DNA of 64,000 nt from Rhizopus arrhizus (taxonomy: Eukaryota; Mucoromycota; Mucoromycetes; Mucorales; Rhizopodaceae). Shown piece by piece: positions 10,970-21,793 of the stretch (within the stretch, counting starts at the first letter, position 1; each line of letters begins with the position of its first letter). The translations under genes and the position numbers were made by a program. The stretch is from contig JAKZZE010000020.1 in the NCBI GenBank assembly GCA_024220505.1, positions 1-64,000 of the forward strand, in the 5' to 3' direction. Below the pieces are notes generated by a model, which was given only the letters and a program-made list of their open reading frames with translations, was not told the origin of the DNA and made no database searches.

Positions 10970-11740
10970 ATTCAGTCTAAAGAATCCGAATACGAGTCTT
11001 TATTGACTCGTTGTACTACCTCGTTTGTTTTGGCCACTTTCGGCCAACAAATAATTGATCAGTACTTGTCTTTGGATTCCACTCCTTCTCCCACTGAAAT
11101 GGTATGCATTTCTAAGGCGTTTGCTCACCTTAGATATCTTGTCGAGTGGTTTCCAACACGCGCCAAAGGGTTCTCTATCCCCGAGTCAGACCTTTCTCAT
11201 TTAATGGATGGGTCCACCCATGACTGAGTTATTTTTAATAACTTGAGGACCTCTCCTGTTTGCCGTTTCTTTTCCCTGATGGGTCAAGCTATCCCATCAG
11301 ATGTACTCTCATCATGTTTCATCACGAAACAAAAGAGGACTCGGTTCGGCTCTGCTTCCCTTTTTGGAAAAGGCTTCCGGCCCACGACTCACGGCTCTAT
11401 CGTGGGTCGGTACAACCTCAGAGCCCGCATCCGCCAGATGCCTCAACGCTTGATTGGACAAGCATCACCTTGCTATCACCGAGACAAAATCCATTGTCCG
11501 GTCGTTTTTACAAATGTATACACGGTACATATCGTTCTGCAACAACATGTAGACATTTTAATATCCGTAAACCATGTACTTACCCACCTTGGTTTCTTCA
11601 TAGTGCACGAAAGCAAGAAAGAATTGTCTTTATAATAAAGCATAGTTCACCACTTTGGTTTGATTCCTTTATATTTAATAAAGCAGTTCATAATTTTTCT
11701 TCTTTAAATATTCCAAAGACAGAATATGGACTGTAAGCAA
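10970..11740 (+). pseudogene. Unrecognised decayed coding remnant
   Basis: The base composition becomes more balanced and a plus-strand frame reads without a stop from about 10975 to 11224 (including LATFGQQIIDQYLSLD and AFAHLRYLVEWFPTRAKGF). It then stops at TGA, and two alternative frames stay open to about 11635 and 11736. Such switching suggests an old gene broken by frameshifts. I do not recognise the family. A retrotransposon fragment or a host pseudogene are both possible. The stretch before it (10641-10969) shows nothing. Confidence 0.35.
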
Positions 11741-12044
11741 AGGGCTATTATTTTATGAAATCTAAGATCATTTTTAATTTTATATTATGTCTTTTTATGT
11801 ACAATATGCAAAAAAATAAACATCTTTTAACAGGTACTGTTCCTTACTATAAAACTTACATGATCTATAGATTTGTTTATCATAACAAAACATAATATCA
11901 ATAATCCTTTCTTCCACATTATTATATGGCCCCTTATAATCCCCATGATTAAATAATATAACAGAAAAAGAAATAAACTGATATTGTTGTTGTATAATGG
12001 TAATAGTTATTAAGAAAAAGGTAGAAACAAAGATCAAGAAACAG
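11741..12044. other. Third copy of the Merlin flank, first part
   Basis: From about 11880 the sequence resembles 2579-2690 and 9421-9530 (the phrases AATATCAATAA, CCCTTATAATCC and AAAGAAATAAACTGATAT). It is interrupted at 12045 by solo LTR B. No gene. Confidence 0.5.
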
Positions 12045-12385
12045 TGAAGTGTTTTAAGTATAAAAAATAGGACAAAGAACAATTAGCGAGACCGAACAAT
12101 AGTTCTAAAGTCGAATACTTTTACTTGAAGAAAAATTTCAAGGCTATTTATATTAGTTGAGCAAGACCTGAGATTAGATGACAAAAATAGTTACGACCGA
12201 TATGATTTGACATGTATAAGAAAAATTTTATAAACTGATGTTAATAATCAACTGTTGAGATGAAAGTGAAACTTGGCTGTTTAGGGCAGTGATAATTATC
12301 AGGTTCTATTCTTATTCAAACTCATTTGTAAAGATTTAGTCCAGAATGATAAGACTGTATCTTATTGACATGTCAAGACATGACA
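12045..12385 (-). mobile_element. Solo LTR, family B (copy 2)
   Basis: A 341-bp TG...CA unit, the reverse complement of 3312-3652 with few differences. It is flanked by a perfect 5-bp duplication AACAG (12040-12044 and 12386-12390). The orientation call rests on TATAAATAG, which here is on the minus strand. No internal coding region of this family is present in the window. Confidence 0.93.
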
Positions 12386-13624
12386 AACAGTGTGAGTACT
12401 TTTTGAGACTGATCTTTATTTCAGTTTTAAGTTAAAGTAAAAATTATTCTAATTGAAGACAGGTATTTATATCTTATTGAGTGAGTGGCTTGATATCTTC
12501 TATTGTAAGCGTTCTTCTAATATTCAGGTACTTTAGCAATTGTCATCTATAATTATGATTATGAAAACTTTTCATTTGTTCTTTTGTATGTCTGTCATAG
12601 ATTATCTTTTATTCTGGGAATTCCTCACTGATTTGAATAAGGTTATTTTACGCGTTATTTCAATTATGTGAAAGATTAGCAATATTCCTGATATTGGATT
12701 GGATCTTGTTATTTTAGTTGATACTTCTTCTTATCAACGAACTCTTATTAATACAAAACATATTCTTTTAGAATATGTTTAATTGGAATTGATTGTATAA
12801 TCTTATTTAAATAAACTTATATTTTTATTTTATTTAATTATGATCTTGTATTAAGACTTATATTTATCAATGTCAATTACAATCAGTTGCTGTTCTACAA
12901 CAATTGTTATTTTCAAATTGACCATTTTTAATTTCGTAAATTTCATTAATAGGAGTAGGTATTTTTGTTTGAAATTTTTTTGATTAATTACTGACGAACC
13001 ATAATATAAGGATTTTCTAGCATTCATTTGTTAAAAGTTGATATTCTCTTAGTAAATTATCCTTAATGTTGATAGTTTCCATTTTTTTATTTAGCAAAAT
13101 TTAATCTTGTATATTAAGATAGAAATAAGAGTGCTAATTTTTCATCATTATACAGTAATAAGTAATAGACGGATATATATGATTATTGTATCATTTTTCT
13201 TTTTAATGAAAGTTGACATTTCATTTCTACATCCACAATCTTGATGCTTCGTTAACTTTAATTACAAATAAAACATGATTATTATAAAACAAAATCATCA
13301 TCAAGAAGGCAATTATTCCATGATGCATGAGAAAGCAACATTTCATTTATGCTTTCTCCTAAAAAACATATAAATTTAACACAGAATCAGACATCCGTCC
13401 AACAAAGAAAAATTTCATACGTTATAAGCAATTACATAATGAGCTTTAAACAGGCAACATCTTATCTTTTCTCACAAAGAGATCCGAGCGGAAGATTGTA
13501 TATCGCCTCGTACTATAATCGTTAAAAACTTTCTAGTCATTATGCGATGGAACAAATTTTGTTCGTCAAAAGTTTTCATAAGCTATACTGAATGTTCCCA
13601 AGTTACGTTAAAGGTTAAACTTTT
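12386..13624. other. Third copy of the Merlin flank, second part
   Basis: About 12386-12900 shows nothing recognisable. From about 12920 the sequence follows 2700-3310 and 9540-10150, including the phrases AGCATTCATTTGTTAAAA and TTATCTTTTCTCACAAAGAGA. There is no Merlin gene next to this copy. No open frame of note. Confidence 0.5.
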
Positions 13625-13690
13625 GTTTGATTTAGTGGCAACATTACGCTCATGCTAGCTATTAGGCGAGAATTCGAATCCAGTAGCCGA
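13625..13690 (+). repeat. tRNA-like SINE head, copy 3
   Basis: TGATTTAGTGG (A-box-like) and AATTCGAATCC (B-box-like) are separated as in the copies at 3.74 and 10.24 kb, followed by the same AGTAGCC and the GATGGGGTGCACTTAGTG segment. Not a functional tRNA. Confidence 0.5.
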
Positions 13691-13744
13691 CATCAATCAT
13701 ACCACCATGCAATAAGCCGGTTTTACCTCATTTGGCGATGGATG

Positions 13745-14236
13745 GGGTGCACTTAGTGTTTCTACCACAACTCTGAAATTAAGCGGGCAACCACAGGATT
13801 TTAGGGTATAACCTTAGAAATCATCAGAGATCCAAGCTTAACTTTAGTCATAGGCCAAATTTTAGCTATAAGCCTATCCATAGGCACAAAAGTAGTGGGC
13901 TATGTGTAAAAATGGCTTTGTATGATTTGTAGACCAAATGGGGTGTGTCTAGTGTTGGTTATCACTCCGCTTAACTTTAACTATAAGCCAAATTTTAGTC
14001 ATAAGCCTAGCCATAGGCACAAAAATAGTGAGCTATATGCAAAAATCACTTTATCTCGTTTATATACCCAATGGGGTGCGCCTAGTGTTGGTTATCACTC
14101 CGAAAAGTAACCGGACAACACTGGATTTTACTTTTACGCTATAGCCGTGACTCTAACTTTAGTTATCGTCAAGAAAAGTGCCCTAACCACAACTCTGAAA
14201 TTAAGCGGGCAACCACAGGATTTTAGGGTATAACCA
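13745..14236. repeat. Satellite unit abutting CACTA element A
   Basis: One full 422-bp-type unit with flanks. It opens with TTAGTGTTTCTACCACAAC and AAGCGGGCAACCACAGGATT, has AAGCTTAACTTTAG at 13836, and ends with the closing phrase near 14208-14227. The join to CACTA-derived sequence at about 14236 replaces the expected left end of element A. Confidence 0.85.
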
Positions 14237-14521
14237 GTGTTACAGTTACCCACTATCGATTAAAAATAAGTCTTCTTTAATACTGTTTAACTATTGAAAC
14301 ATTCAGAGAGGCTATTCATAAACAGTTTAAACTTTCTCTTCTTCTTCTTTTTTTTTCTTTTTTTTTATTTAAATGTAATATCTTTAACTCCAAAGGCTTT
14401 TTTTTTCTTCGCTTTTTTTGTAGAACAAACAAAATTATCATCTTGTTTTGTGTTCATCTTTAGTTTATTTTGTACTCTTGTTTTTTTCTTTCTTCCTTTT
14501 TATATAATTTATCTTGAAAAA

Positions 14522-15769
14522 ATGTCTCGTCGTCTCGCTACCCCCATCAATGTTCCCAGTAATGCCCCTAAAAGGGCAAGAATATCTTCAAGCATTACTG
14601 GATCATCATCCACCGTTCTCCCGTCCTCTTCTCCTGTTCCCACTGCTGTTGCGTCTTTTGACAGCTTTGAGCCTTCTCGCCTTCAAGGCCCAGTTGGCTC
14701 TTCTGCAAATGGCCCAACCCTTGAGGCCATCTTTGCTCAGATGCAGCAGCAGGAGCAGATTCAACGCCGACAGGAGGAGAATCAACGTCGGCAGGAGCTG
14801 AAGATTGAGCAGCTAACGCAATTGCTGCAACAACAGCAACAAGGGCAGCAACAGCAGCAGCAGCCTCCACAGCAGCCTCCACAGCAGCAACCTTCTGAGG
14901 TCAAAGAGAATAGGGCCTTGACCAGTGTAATTTGAATTTAAAAGCTAAATTAGCATGTGCAAAATAATAACTAAATTTTTGTTTTACCCTTTTTGAAATA
15001 TAGGCTTTCATATTGAAGTACTACAGAGAGCATCTGGTCCCTCGGGGTATCACCTTTGACCTGAAGGAGGTCTTGCGCTACAAGCAAAACGCAAAGGTCA
15101 GAGATTTGCTTGTAGCAGCTGCCAAGAAGGAGCCATTTTCTGCTGGCATTACTGTTTCTGACATGCGCAGCATGGTCAGAAACAAATTCAACTACATGGT
15201 GAGAGAAAGTAAGGGGCTGACGGCTACGTCAGAAGAATCAACGCGTCGTAGTCGTGTGCATGCAGTAAGTAATTAATATTGGAAAATTGAAATATATAGT
15301 GTTTGAAGTACTTACATTACTTCTTTACATTAGAAGCTCGCCATGAGGCGAAATGCTTACAATGCAGCCCCAGAGGAATTTGAAGCTCGTTTTCCTTTTG
15401 GAAAAAAGCTTCTGATAGCCGATTGGACCTCAGAGGAAGAAGATGGCCCTGAGGATGAACATGGTCCTGTGTTTGTGGTAAAAAGACCACTCTTTCGAAG
15501 TAAAGCAGTAAGTAGTATTTTTGTTATAGTATTTATTTTCTAATATACCTTTAATTAATCTACAGGTGGACGAATTCCATGCTTCTCTTCAAAAAGCATG
15601 GAGAGATTCCTTGTCGAAAAAAGGCACCATCAATAGAACAAGAAGGGTGGTGGACTACTTCGACAAGGAGTTTCCCACAAACCTTGACCATGAGGATTAT
15701 CCCTCTTGGGCCTTTTCTTCTCCTGGCCTTGGCTTTTCCTCTTCTGCTGCTGCTAATCCTATGCAGTAA
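14522..15769 (+). CDS. CACTA accessory (TnpA-like) protein, element A
   Basis: A four-exon gene with exons 14522-14926, 15004-15264, 15334-15507 and 15566-15769, giving 347 residues. The exon borders are fixed by GT-AG sites and by the homologous gene at 26297-27582: exons 2 and 3 have identical lengths (261 and 174 nt) in both. The N-terminus (MSRRLATPINVPSNAPKRAR) is basic. Ser/Pro-rich sequence and a Gln-rich stretch (residues about 80-125) follow, probably coiled-coil. Exon 2 has a YYREHLV...MRSMVRNKFNYMV block, exon 3 an acidic SEEEDGPEDEHGP stretch, and the C-terminus PSWAFSSPGLGF. I recognise no known domain. Position beside a CACTA transposase suggests a TnpA-like DNA-binding partner; that is inference. 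The gene converges on the transposase, 193 bp between stop codons. A TATATAA about 20 bp upstream may belong to its promoter. Confidence 0.8.
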
Positions 15770-15962
15770 GCGTTTACTTTCTCTTTTCTCTTTCCCCCTC
15801 CTTTTTTTTTTTTTTTTTTTTTTTGCTGCCTCTTTTGTTGTCTCTGCAAATTGAATAAAAATTTCAAAAAAAAATAACAATAATAGTCTATTGAATGATT
15901 CTTTAGTAAAATAAATAATAATAATAATAATAAAAGAATGTTTGAATAATTTAGCATAGTTG

Positions 15963-18800
15963 TTACATATAAATTCTTCTTGGCAGAGCGAGAGTAAGAA
16001 GGTGGTTATCAACATATGGACATATAGCAACAGGGTTGAAAATCCTGTAAATTGGAAGTATATTGTTGCTTGTAACTGGATCAAATTGATTCTTCCACAC
16101 TTGGATGCCAGTACCATCAAAGGTGGGGAAATGTTGGGTCGCATGGCTGTACCAATTGACGAATGCAAAATAATGAGTGGTATTGTTGAAGGAATGTGAA
16201 AAAAAATATGATATCTGGCCAATTCGTAGTTGGTTATTTACAATGGCTTGAATGTATGATGATGATGAATGATTGTCTGATTGTTGGTAACGTTGTCCAA
16301 GCAAGTTAATTTTCTTAAATGATTGTATCATTGTACTAATTGTATTCATAATAGGTGTTTCATAGGTATCCATATAATAATTTTGTAGGGCTTCATAGTG
16401 TTGAGGGCATAAGATTTGTTGTTTGTTGTTAATTTTTGAAGGAAGGGATTTTGGTGGCAGAGGCTCACTACCAGTAATTGTCAGGTTAAATAGACTTGGT
16501 CCGTCTATGAACTGAGCGTAATCAAATGGCGTTAGACCACTCTCGTCATTCGTAACTTCGCCTATTTCCCTTATAAAGTTGAGTAGTAGGAGCATGTCTT
16601 CGTTGTTGGTATTAATGAGTGTTGGTAATGAATGTATAAGATCTTGTGTATGTATTATTTGTGTAAGCATAGTGACATAAGTAGTTTCGAAGCCTGTCTT
16701 GTAATTGATATTTATCTTTTTGACATCACCATTCAAGCGTTCAAAACCATAGAGCCAAAAGGCATAAGAGGGACCAAAGTCCAAAAAGCATTCTTTCAAA
16801 TGCATGTGCATATGCATATTTGGTGTTATACTTGTTTTTCCATAAAGTTGAGCACAAGTCTTGCCAAAGGTCTTAAATAATGAATGTGCTGCGTGTATTT
16901 CTTCAATTGTGATCAAAGGACCAGTCACCAATCTCACTGCTTCTACATATCGCATCCAATTGATGAAATGTTCACCGACTAGTCTTTGTTTCAACAGAAA
17001 AGGTGAAAGCACAACACACCACGTTCTCCATTCATCGGATTTCATATTGCTAAAAGTACTTTCAATCTTGCCTTTTTTTCGTTTTTGTTTTTTTTTTTTT
17101 TTTTTTATACAAAAAATTAGTGTTCAGACTTATCACAGAATTAACTCTTTTATATTTGTTGCATACCTTTGGAGATTCTGCAGTACTGTGATGGAATAGC
17201 AATTGAAGCTGATTCATCAGCCATGGCTTTGAAATCAGCCGTAGAAAGAAGCCCGTGATCTACCCAAACTTCAACCATTCGTTTTGGCGTACCTAGAAAT
17301 AAATTGTGCATAGGATCAACTGTTGTTAACCTTACAACATCAAAGTATTCTAGTCGGTGAAGTTCACTCCATTTACTTCCTGTGTCCGTCTGCAGGGTTC
17401 TTTGTTGTGTAATGTGAGTGGCATTGAGCCAAGCATATGCTTCTTGGCGCTGCTGGGTATTGTTTCGCAGAATCCAATGCTCATCGTCAAAGTCTGAAAA
17501 ATCTGGCTTCGTTGAATTTGCACCAGTACTGATTCGCGAAAACACAGTGGAACACTTGTTGCAGGCTTTGTGCGCGGATTGACCCATGAATCCAGCTACT
17601 TTACGAGCTGCTGGTATATCACAGTTAACGGACATCAAAGCAACACGTACCATCTCACCGTTTCTGTTCTGGTACGTTGGCATCATCATACCTCCGTACA
17701 AGGTATTCAGCTCTGCAATCATTGGTCGCAAGAAATTTTGGAGCTGGTCATCCGTGGGCTCGCCAGGCCCAGGAATCATACCAACCAGGATGATGTTGGA
17801 AACCTTCATCCTGGAACCCCTTGGAAGGTTGTTGATAGTGAGATATACACCACCGCAAGAGTAATGCATACCATCACTAGGTTGAAACCAATCAACGTTC
17901 AATGACACCATTAATGATCGTCTTTTATTCACAAATGGCTCCCCAGCTGAGTCGACCATCTCATTCCAGACTCTACCATCATAAATGTCATACAACACAC
18001 CTTCCTCCACATATCGACCTCTCCACTGTTCAATTTCTGTTTCAAAGTTCGGACGGACAAAGAACTTCTTCAACGTTTCGACAATTGAGTTGTACGGGAA
18101 CTCAAGGACGGGCTTCAGGCTGCTGCCAACAAAAAGTGAATTACCACATGGGCGCTCTTGTCTGTGGGGGTTGTTTGCAAACCTGACAAAAGGGCATAGT
18201 CGGGTATGCAAACTTCCCGTGTCATAAACACTTCTACAAAGAGAACAGACAAGGAAACGGGAGACACCACTACTGGCAGAGGAATAATTGACCATGGCAC
18301 GAGCAGTGGAGATCTTTGTAGGAATCTCCATGCCATGGCCAAGGGCACGAACAAAGAAAGAAAGAAAAGCCAACAGTTCTTCACCGGCTTCAACAGAAAG
18401 GTGCTTTGCTTGAAAAAGCACAAGGTAAAGGACCAGGAGATACTCCAGTTGTTGGTCGTTGGTCATTTCTTCTTCCATGTCGACATCCATGTCAGCATCA
18501 AGGTCGAATTCTAAATTTGTTTAATAAAAAAAAAAGGGTGTGTTTATAAATATACCTTCAAACGTGCTTCTTTCGGTAGAACTGGTGGGTTGCTCGAAGA
18601 TATTTTCTAATCTTCTTTGCCTCAAAACTATTTTAATTGCACTTTAGTCTTCTGCATTTCTTTAAAAAAAATGTACCTTCTCCAACTTTGTCAATACGCT
18701 TATGAATATTAGCGGTTCTCTTGGCAATCATTTTGAATCCTTCAGGACAGTTGCTGCATTTAGTGCATTGGCATTTAACTTTGTTGTTAGTGGCGTTCAT
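15963..18800 (-). CDS. CACTA/Plavaka-type DDE transposase, element A
   Basis: A four-exon minus-strand gene: 18800-18677, 18627-18556, 18510-17167 and 17071-15963, in frame across all joins, 882 residues. The N-terminal exon has a Cys cluster (CQCTKCSNCPEGF...KRTANIHKR), a putative zinc-binding head. The large third exon holds the Tnp2-like core: LFVCSLCRS-type Cys motif region, SLNVDWFQPSDG (first catalytic Asp), SVNCDIPAARKVAGF, CNKCSTVF and TVDPMHNLFLGTPKRM (second Asp). The fourth exon begins GKIESTFSNMKSDEWRTW and carries YGFERLNGD (catalytic Glu) and a late VNWYSHATQHFP. This order and these motifs are those of Plavaka/CACTA transposases, which excise and insert CACTG-ended elements. 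No stop or frameshift is visible, so this copy may encode active enzyme for elements B-D. Intron 3 ends in an A-rich tract, and its acceptor is less certain. Confidence 0.88.
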
Positions 18801-19349
18801 TTCAAAAAAAAATAATATTCAGGATTTAGTAGAGGAATAAGATAGAAAAAAATGCGTGATCAAAAAAAACTAAAGCAAATATACTAAATTTGGATGTCGG
18901 TTCCTAAACAGTAACAGTTTTACGTGTACTAAAGAAATGTTTTTTTTTTCCCTTGTTTTGTTTCAGAGAACATATTTAACATTGAGGATACAAAAGATAT
19001 AAAAGAAAACTCAACAATGGTTAAAATGTAAGTTTGTAACAACAAAAATAATACCAGGTCTAACGTCGTTTTTCTTTTTTTTTTCTTTTTATATTAGGAA
19101 TTCCTAATGGGACACATTCGGATGACGAACATGAACCTCATGAGCAAAGTTATTCTTTCCAACAGATAAAACTATAAGAATATCAAACTTATATTACTGC
19201 TTGCTGCTGAAAAACTCTTTTTAGTAAAGGAAGTTGGCAATGTTAACATCTCTAATGGCTAATGGCTAATGGCAAATTACACCCATGTGCAAACATAAAG
19301 TAAGTAATGAACTAGTATAAGCTTAAAAACATATAATCTCTTTATTGTA

Positions 19350-20979
19350 CAGTAGCGGACAAAACTGGTGCACAAAAATTAAAATCAACATTGTATCTCC
19401 GCCATATGTCTGCGACTTTTGTGGCATATACCATCTGAAAGACAGTCCAAAATATACATTATGTTATGTAAACCGGAACTGTGCCGGACATCCCCCAGGC
19501 ATAAGGTCATTTTTAGTGATTTTTTGCATATTTCAATTTTCGCCAAAAATGTAGTGCTTGTCTAGCCTTCTTTCAATTTTCCCCATATCTCTCCCGTTTG
19601 CTTTCAGATTTCACAGCATATTAGTAAATTTTAGTAGCTCTTAAAAAATATATAAAACTGTACTTATTTTGTATTTCCCATTGAGTCCCCCCTTTTGTTT
19701 TTACCCTATTCACTATAACAAAGTACTAGCCTTATATGTTTAAGAAAATAAGCAACTGTAAAAACGAAACTCTGAGATCTCGAACACGCCTAGTTCGTAC
19801 GACAGCAGATATTTCTAGAGTAACAAGGATCTCTAAATGGACAATCAACAGGAGAAAGAGGGAAGAAAGAAACTTAATGTCTTGTGATCATGAAGGTCTC
19901 CCGCTTTTAGTCTGAAAAGTTACTAGCTCAATCACCAACCTAAAGCTTGGACAAGGTCCGTTACACACAGTTTCTGATGCTCAGCACATTTTGAGGACCT
20001 TAAGATACAGTATTAGCAGACTGTTAGTCTGAAGGCACTGTAGGAAGCTAGATTTTGAGTCCGGAAGTAAGGAATCGAAGAATTTCATCAGCTGTATAAG
20101 TCGGAAAAAGCGATGAATGTGGTATCACAACAAGCCATTGTATACTATAGAGGGCTGAAAGTCTGCTATCTTTAGCAATGAAACAAATATGAACATTATG
20201 GATGCAGACAGTATACACTAATATTGAAAGCAAGTCGAGCAACCTTAGCGATTTTTTCACGGTGATCAAACAATGAAGCATGCTGGCTGTTCTGTTATGT
20301 TTTAAGGCTGTATTAGATATTGAGGACCAGAATATGTGTGTCAGGTATACGATGGTATAATGAACTCATAAATATATGTGTATATTTCGCTTACTTCATA
20401 CCACAAAAGCCTAGCGTATAGTAGTCTAAAACGTCGTAATCTCTCGTTTCAGTATGACAATGACACAAGGCACAAGTCAACGCATGTCACAAACTCAATA
20501 TTTGATAACAGCGCTTCTGTGCTACAAGTTTAGCCGCTACTAATCCCGGCCTAAGTCCGCTTAAGCATACCAGGTGGCAACTGATGGCAAAGGTATGATG
20601 ATACGACACTAGATCAAAAAGGGTCGATGATCTTTGGAAAAGAATAGTTAAAGAGCCGGGTTCTTTTACTGAAAATGATATACACGCATATTATTAGCAT
20701 ATGCAAAGAAGAATATCCGATAATATCAAGAGATGAGATGATTATATAAAGTCTAAGATTTTAGCCACTTTTGCGGTTTTTAGAAAATATAAGATTTTAT
20801 AAATTCAAAGCACGCTTATCGCTCAGTTTTAACAATGTCATGCTTAGAACATACATAGATTACAATGACTAGTATATCCTCCTTCTAGTACAGTTTCATG
20901 ACTATTGCAATTACCATGAGCAGGTAATGGTAGTTAAAAGCTAAAAAAAAGTTTTGTGCACCAGTTTTGTCCGCTACTG
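19350..20979 (+). mobile_element. Tc1-like element II, copy a
   Basis: Ends CAGTAGCGGACAAAACTG... in inverted orientation (about 27 bp), flanked by TA at 19348-19349 and 20980-20981, length 1630 bp. It lies in the gene-free right arm of CACTA element A. A decayed plus-strand transposase runs from about 19740 to 20750. A second copy of equal length is at 28190-29819. Confidence 0.95.
19740..20755 (+). pseudogene. Tc1-like transposase, decayed (copy a)
   Basis: Fragments in several frames are still readable: RTTADISRVTRISKWTIN (N-terminal helix-turn-helix region), SNETNMNIMDAD (around the first Asp), QYDNDTRHKSTHVTN (second Asp region) and NPGLSPLKHTRWQLMAK (around the third acidic residue, Lys at the Glu position). 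In-frame stops and frameshifts separate them. Several lesions, for example the TGA after CTTTTAGTC near 19910, are shared with the copy at 28190-29819. Confidence 0.8.
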
Positions 20980-21214
20980 TATGTCATGAAAAATAATAAA
21001 GCAATCTATTTACTTGAAAAACAAAAAACTGTTCATGTATCTATTAATTATAATTGCCTTGTAACAAGATGTTAACAAAGCTTCTTTTTTTTTTTATTCT
21101 TTTTAGAATATACACGTATTTTTTTGTTATATTGTGAAAGCATTTGTATTTTTATAAAACATGTTTACTGTTAGGTTATTGTTTTCATTTGAATAAGGAA
21201 CCTTTTATTGCTAT

Positions 21215-21270
<56 letters not shown>

Positions 21271-21793
21271 AGGTCTTTTTTTTAACTTTGTCTTTTTTTT
21301 TTTTACTTCTAATTTTCCAGCTTCTTTTTTTTCCCAAACGCAACTATTTTGTTACGTTCTGTTACACGCTTCAAATGAACTAAGCTAAAGAACACAGACT
21401 GCCTTCCTAATATGTATTCTTTTGATCAAAATAATCATAATGTGTTTTTGTTTTCCGCATTTTGCCCTCAAAAATAAAAAAAAGAAAATATCGGTCTTTC
21501 AACGATAGAGGAGAACAGACTTTCCAAAAAGAGACTATTTGAAAAAAAAAAAGACACTTTTTTAAAACATGAATAACTCTATGAATACTTACACCACAAA
21601 AAAAATAATAAAATTATTAAATTTCTTTATTTTTTTCGCACCTAAATCTTTTTTCAAAATTCAAAAAGGTGCAATACAGAGCATTTTAATTTTTTTCGTT
21701 TAATCAAAGTTATTTAAATCGTTGAAATTTTGATGTTAGAAATGACTGCCAATGACTGATAACGCTGAAAATCACCAATTATTTGCAGTGATG

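Larger units (their letters stand above)
14236..21790. mobile_element. CACTA/Plavaka element A, left end missing
   Basis: Contains both genes of the family and a right end finishing in ATTATTTGCAGTG at 21790. By alignment with element C, homology starts near 14236 (CAGTGTTACAG against AAGTGTTACAA at about 26007), so about 1.4 kb of left arm including the terminal repeat is absent and satellite takes its place. Tc1 element II (19350-20979) sits in the right arm, which occupies 18801-21790 apart from that insertion and holds no gene. Without a left end, A should be immobile but could supply proteins. Confidence 0.85.
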
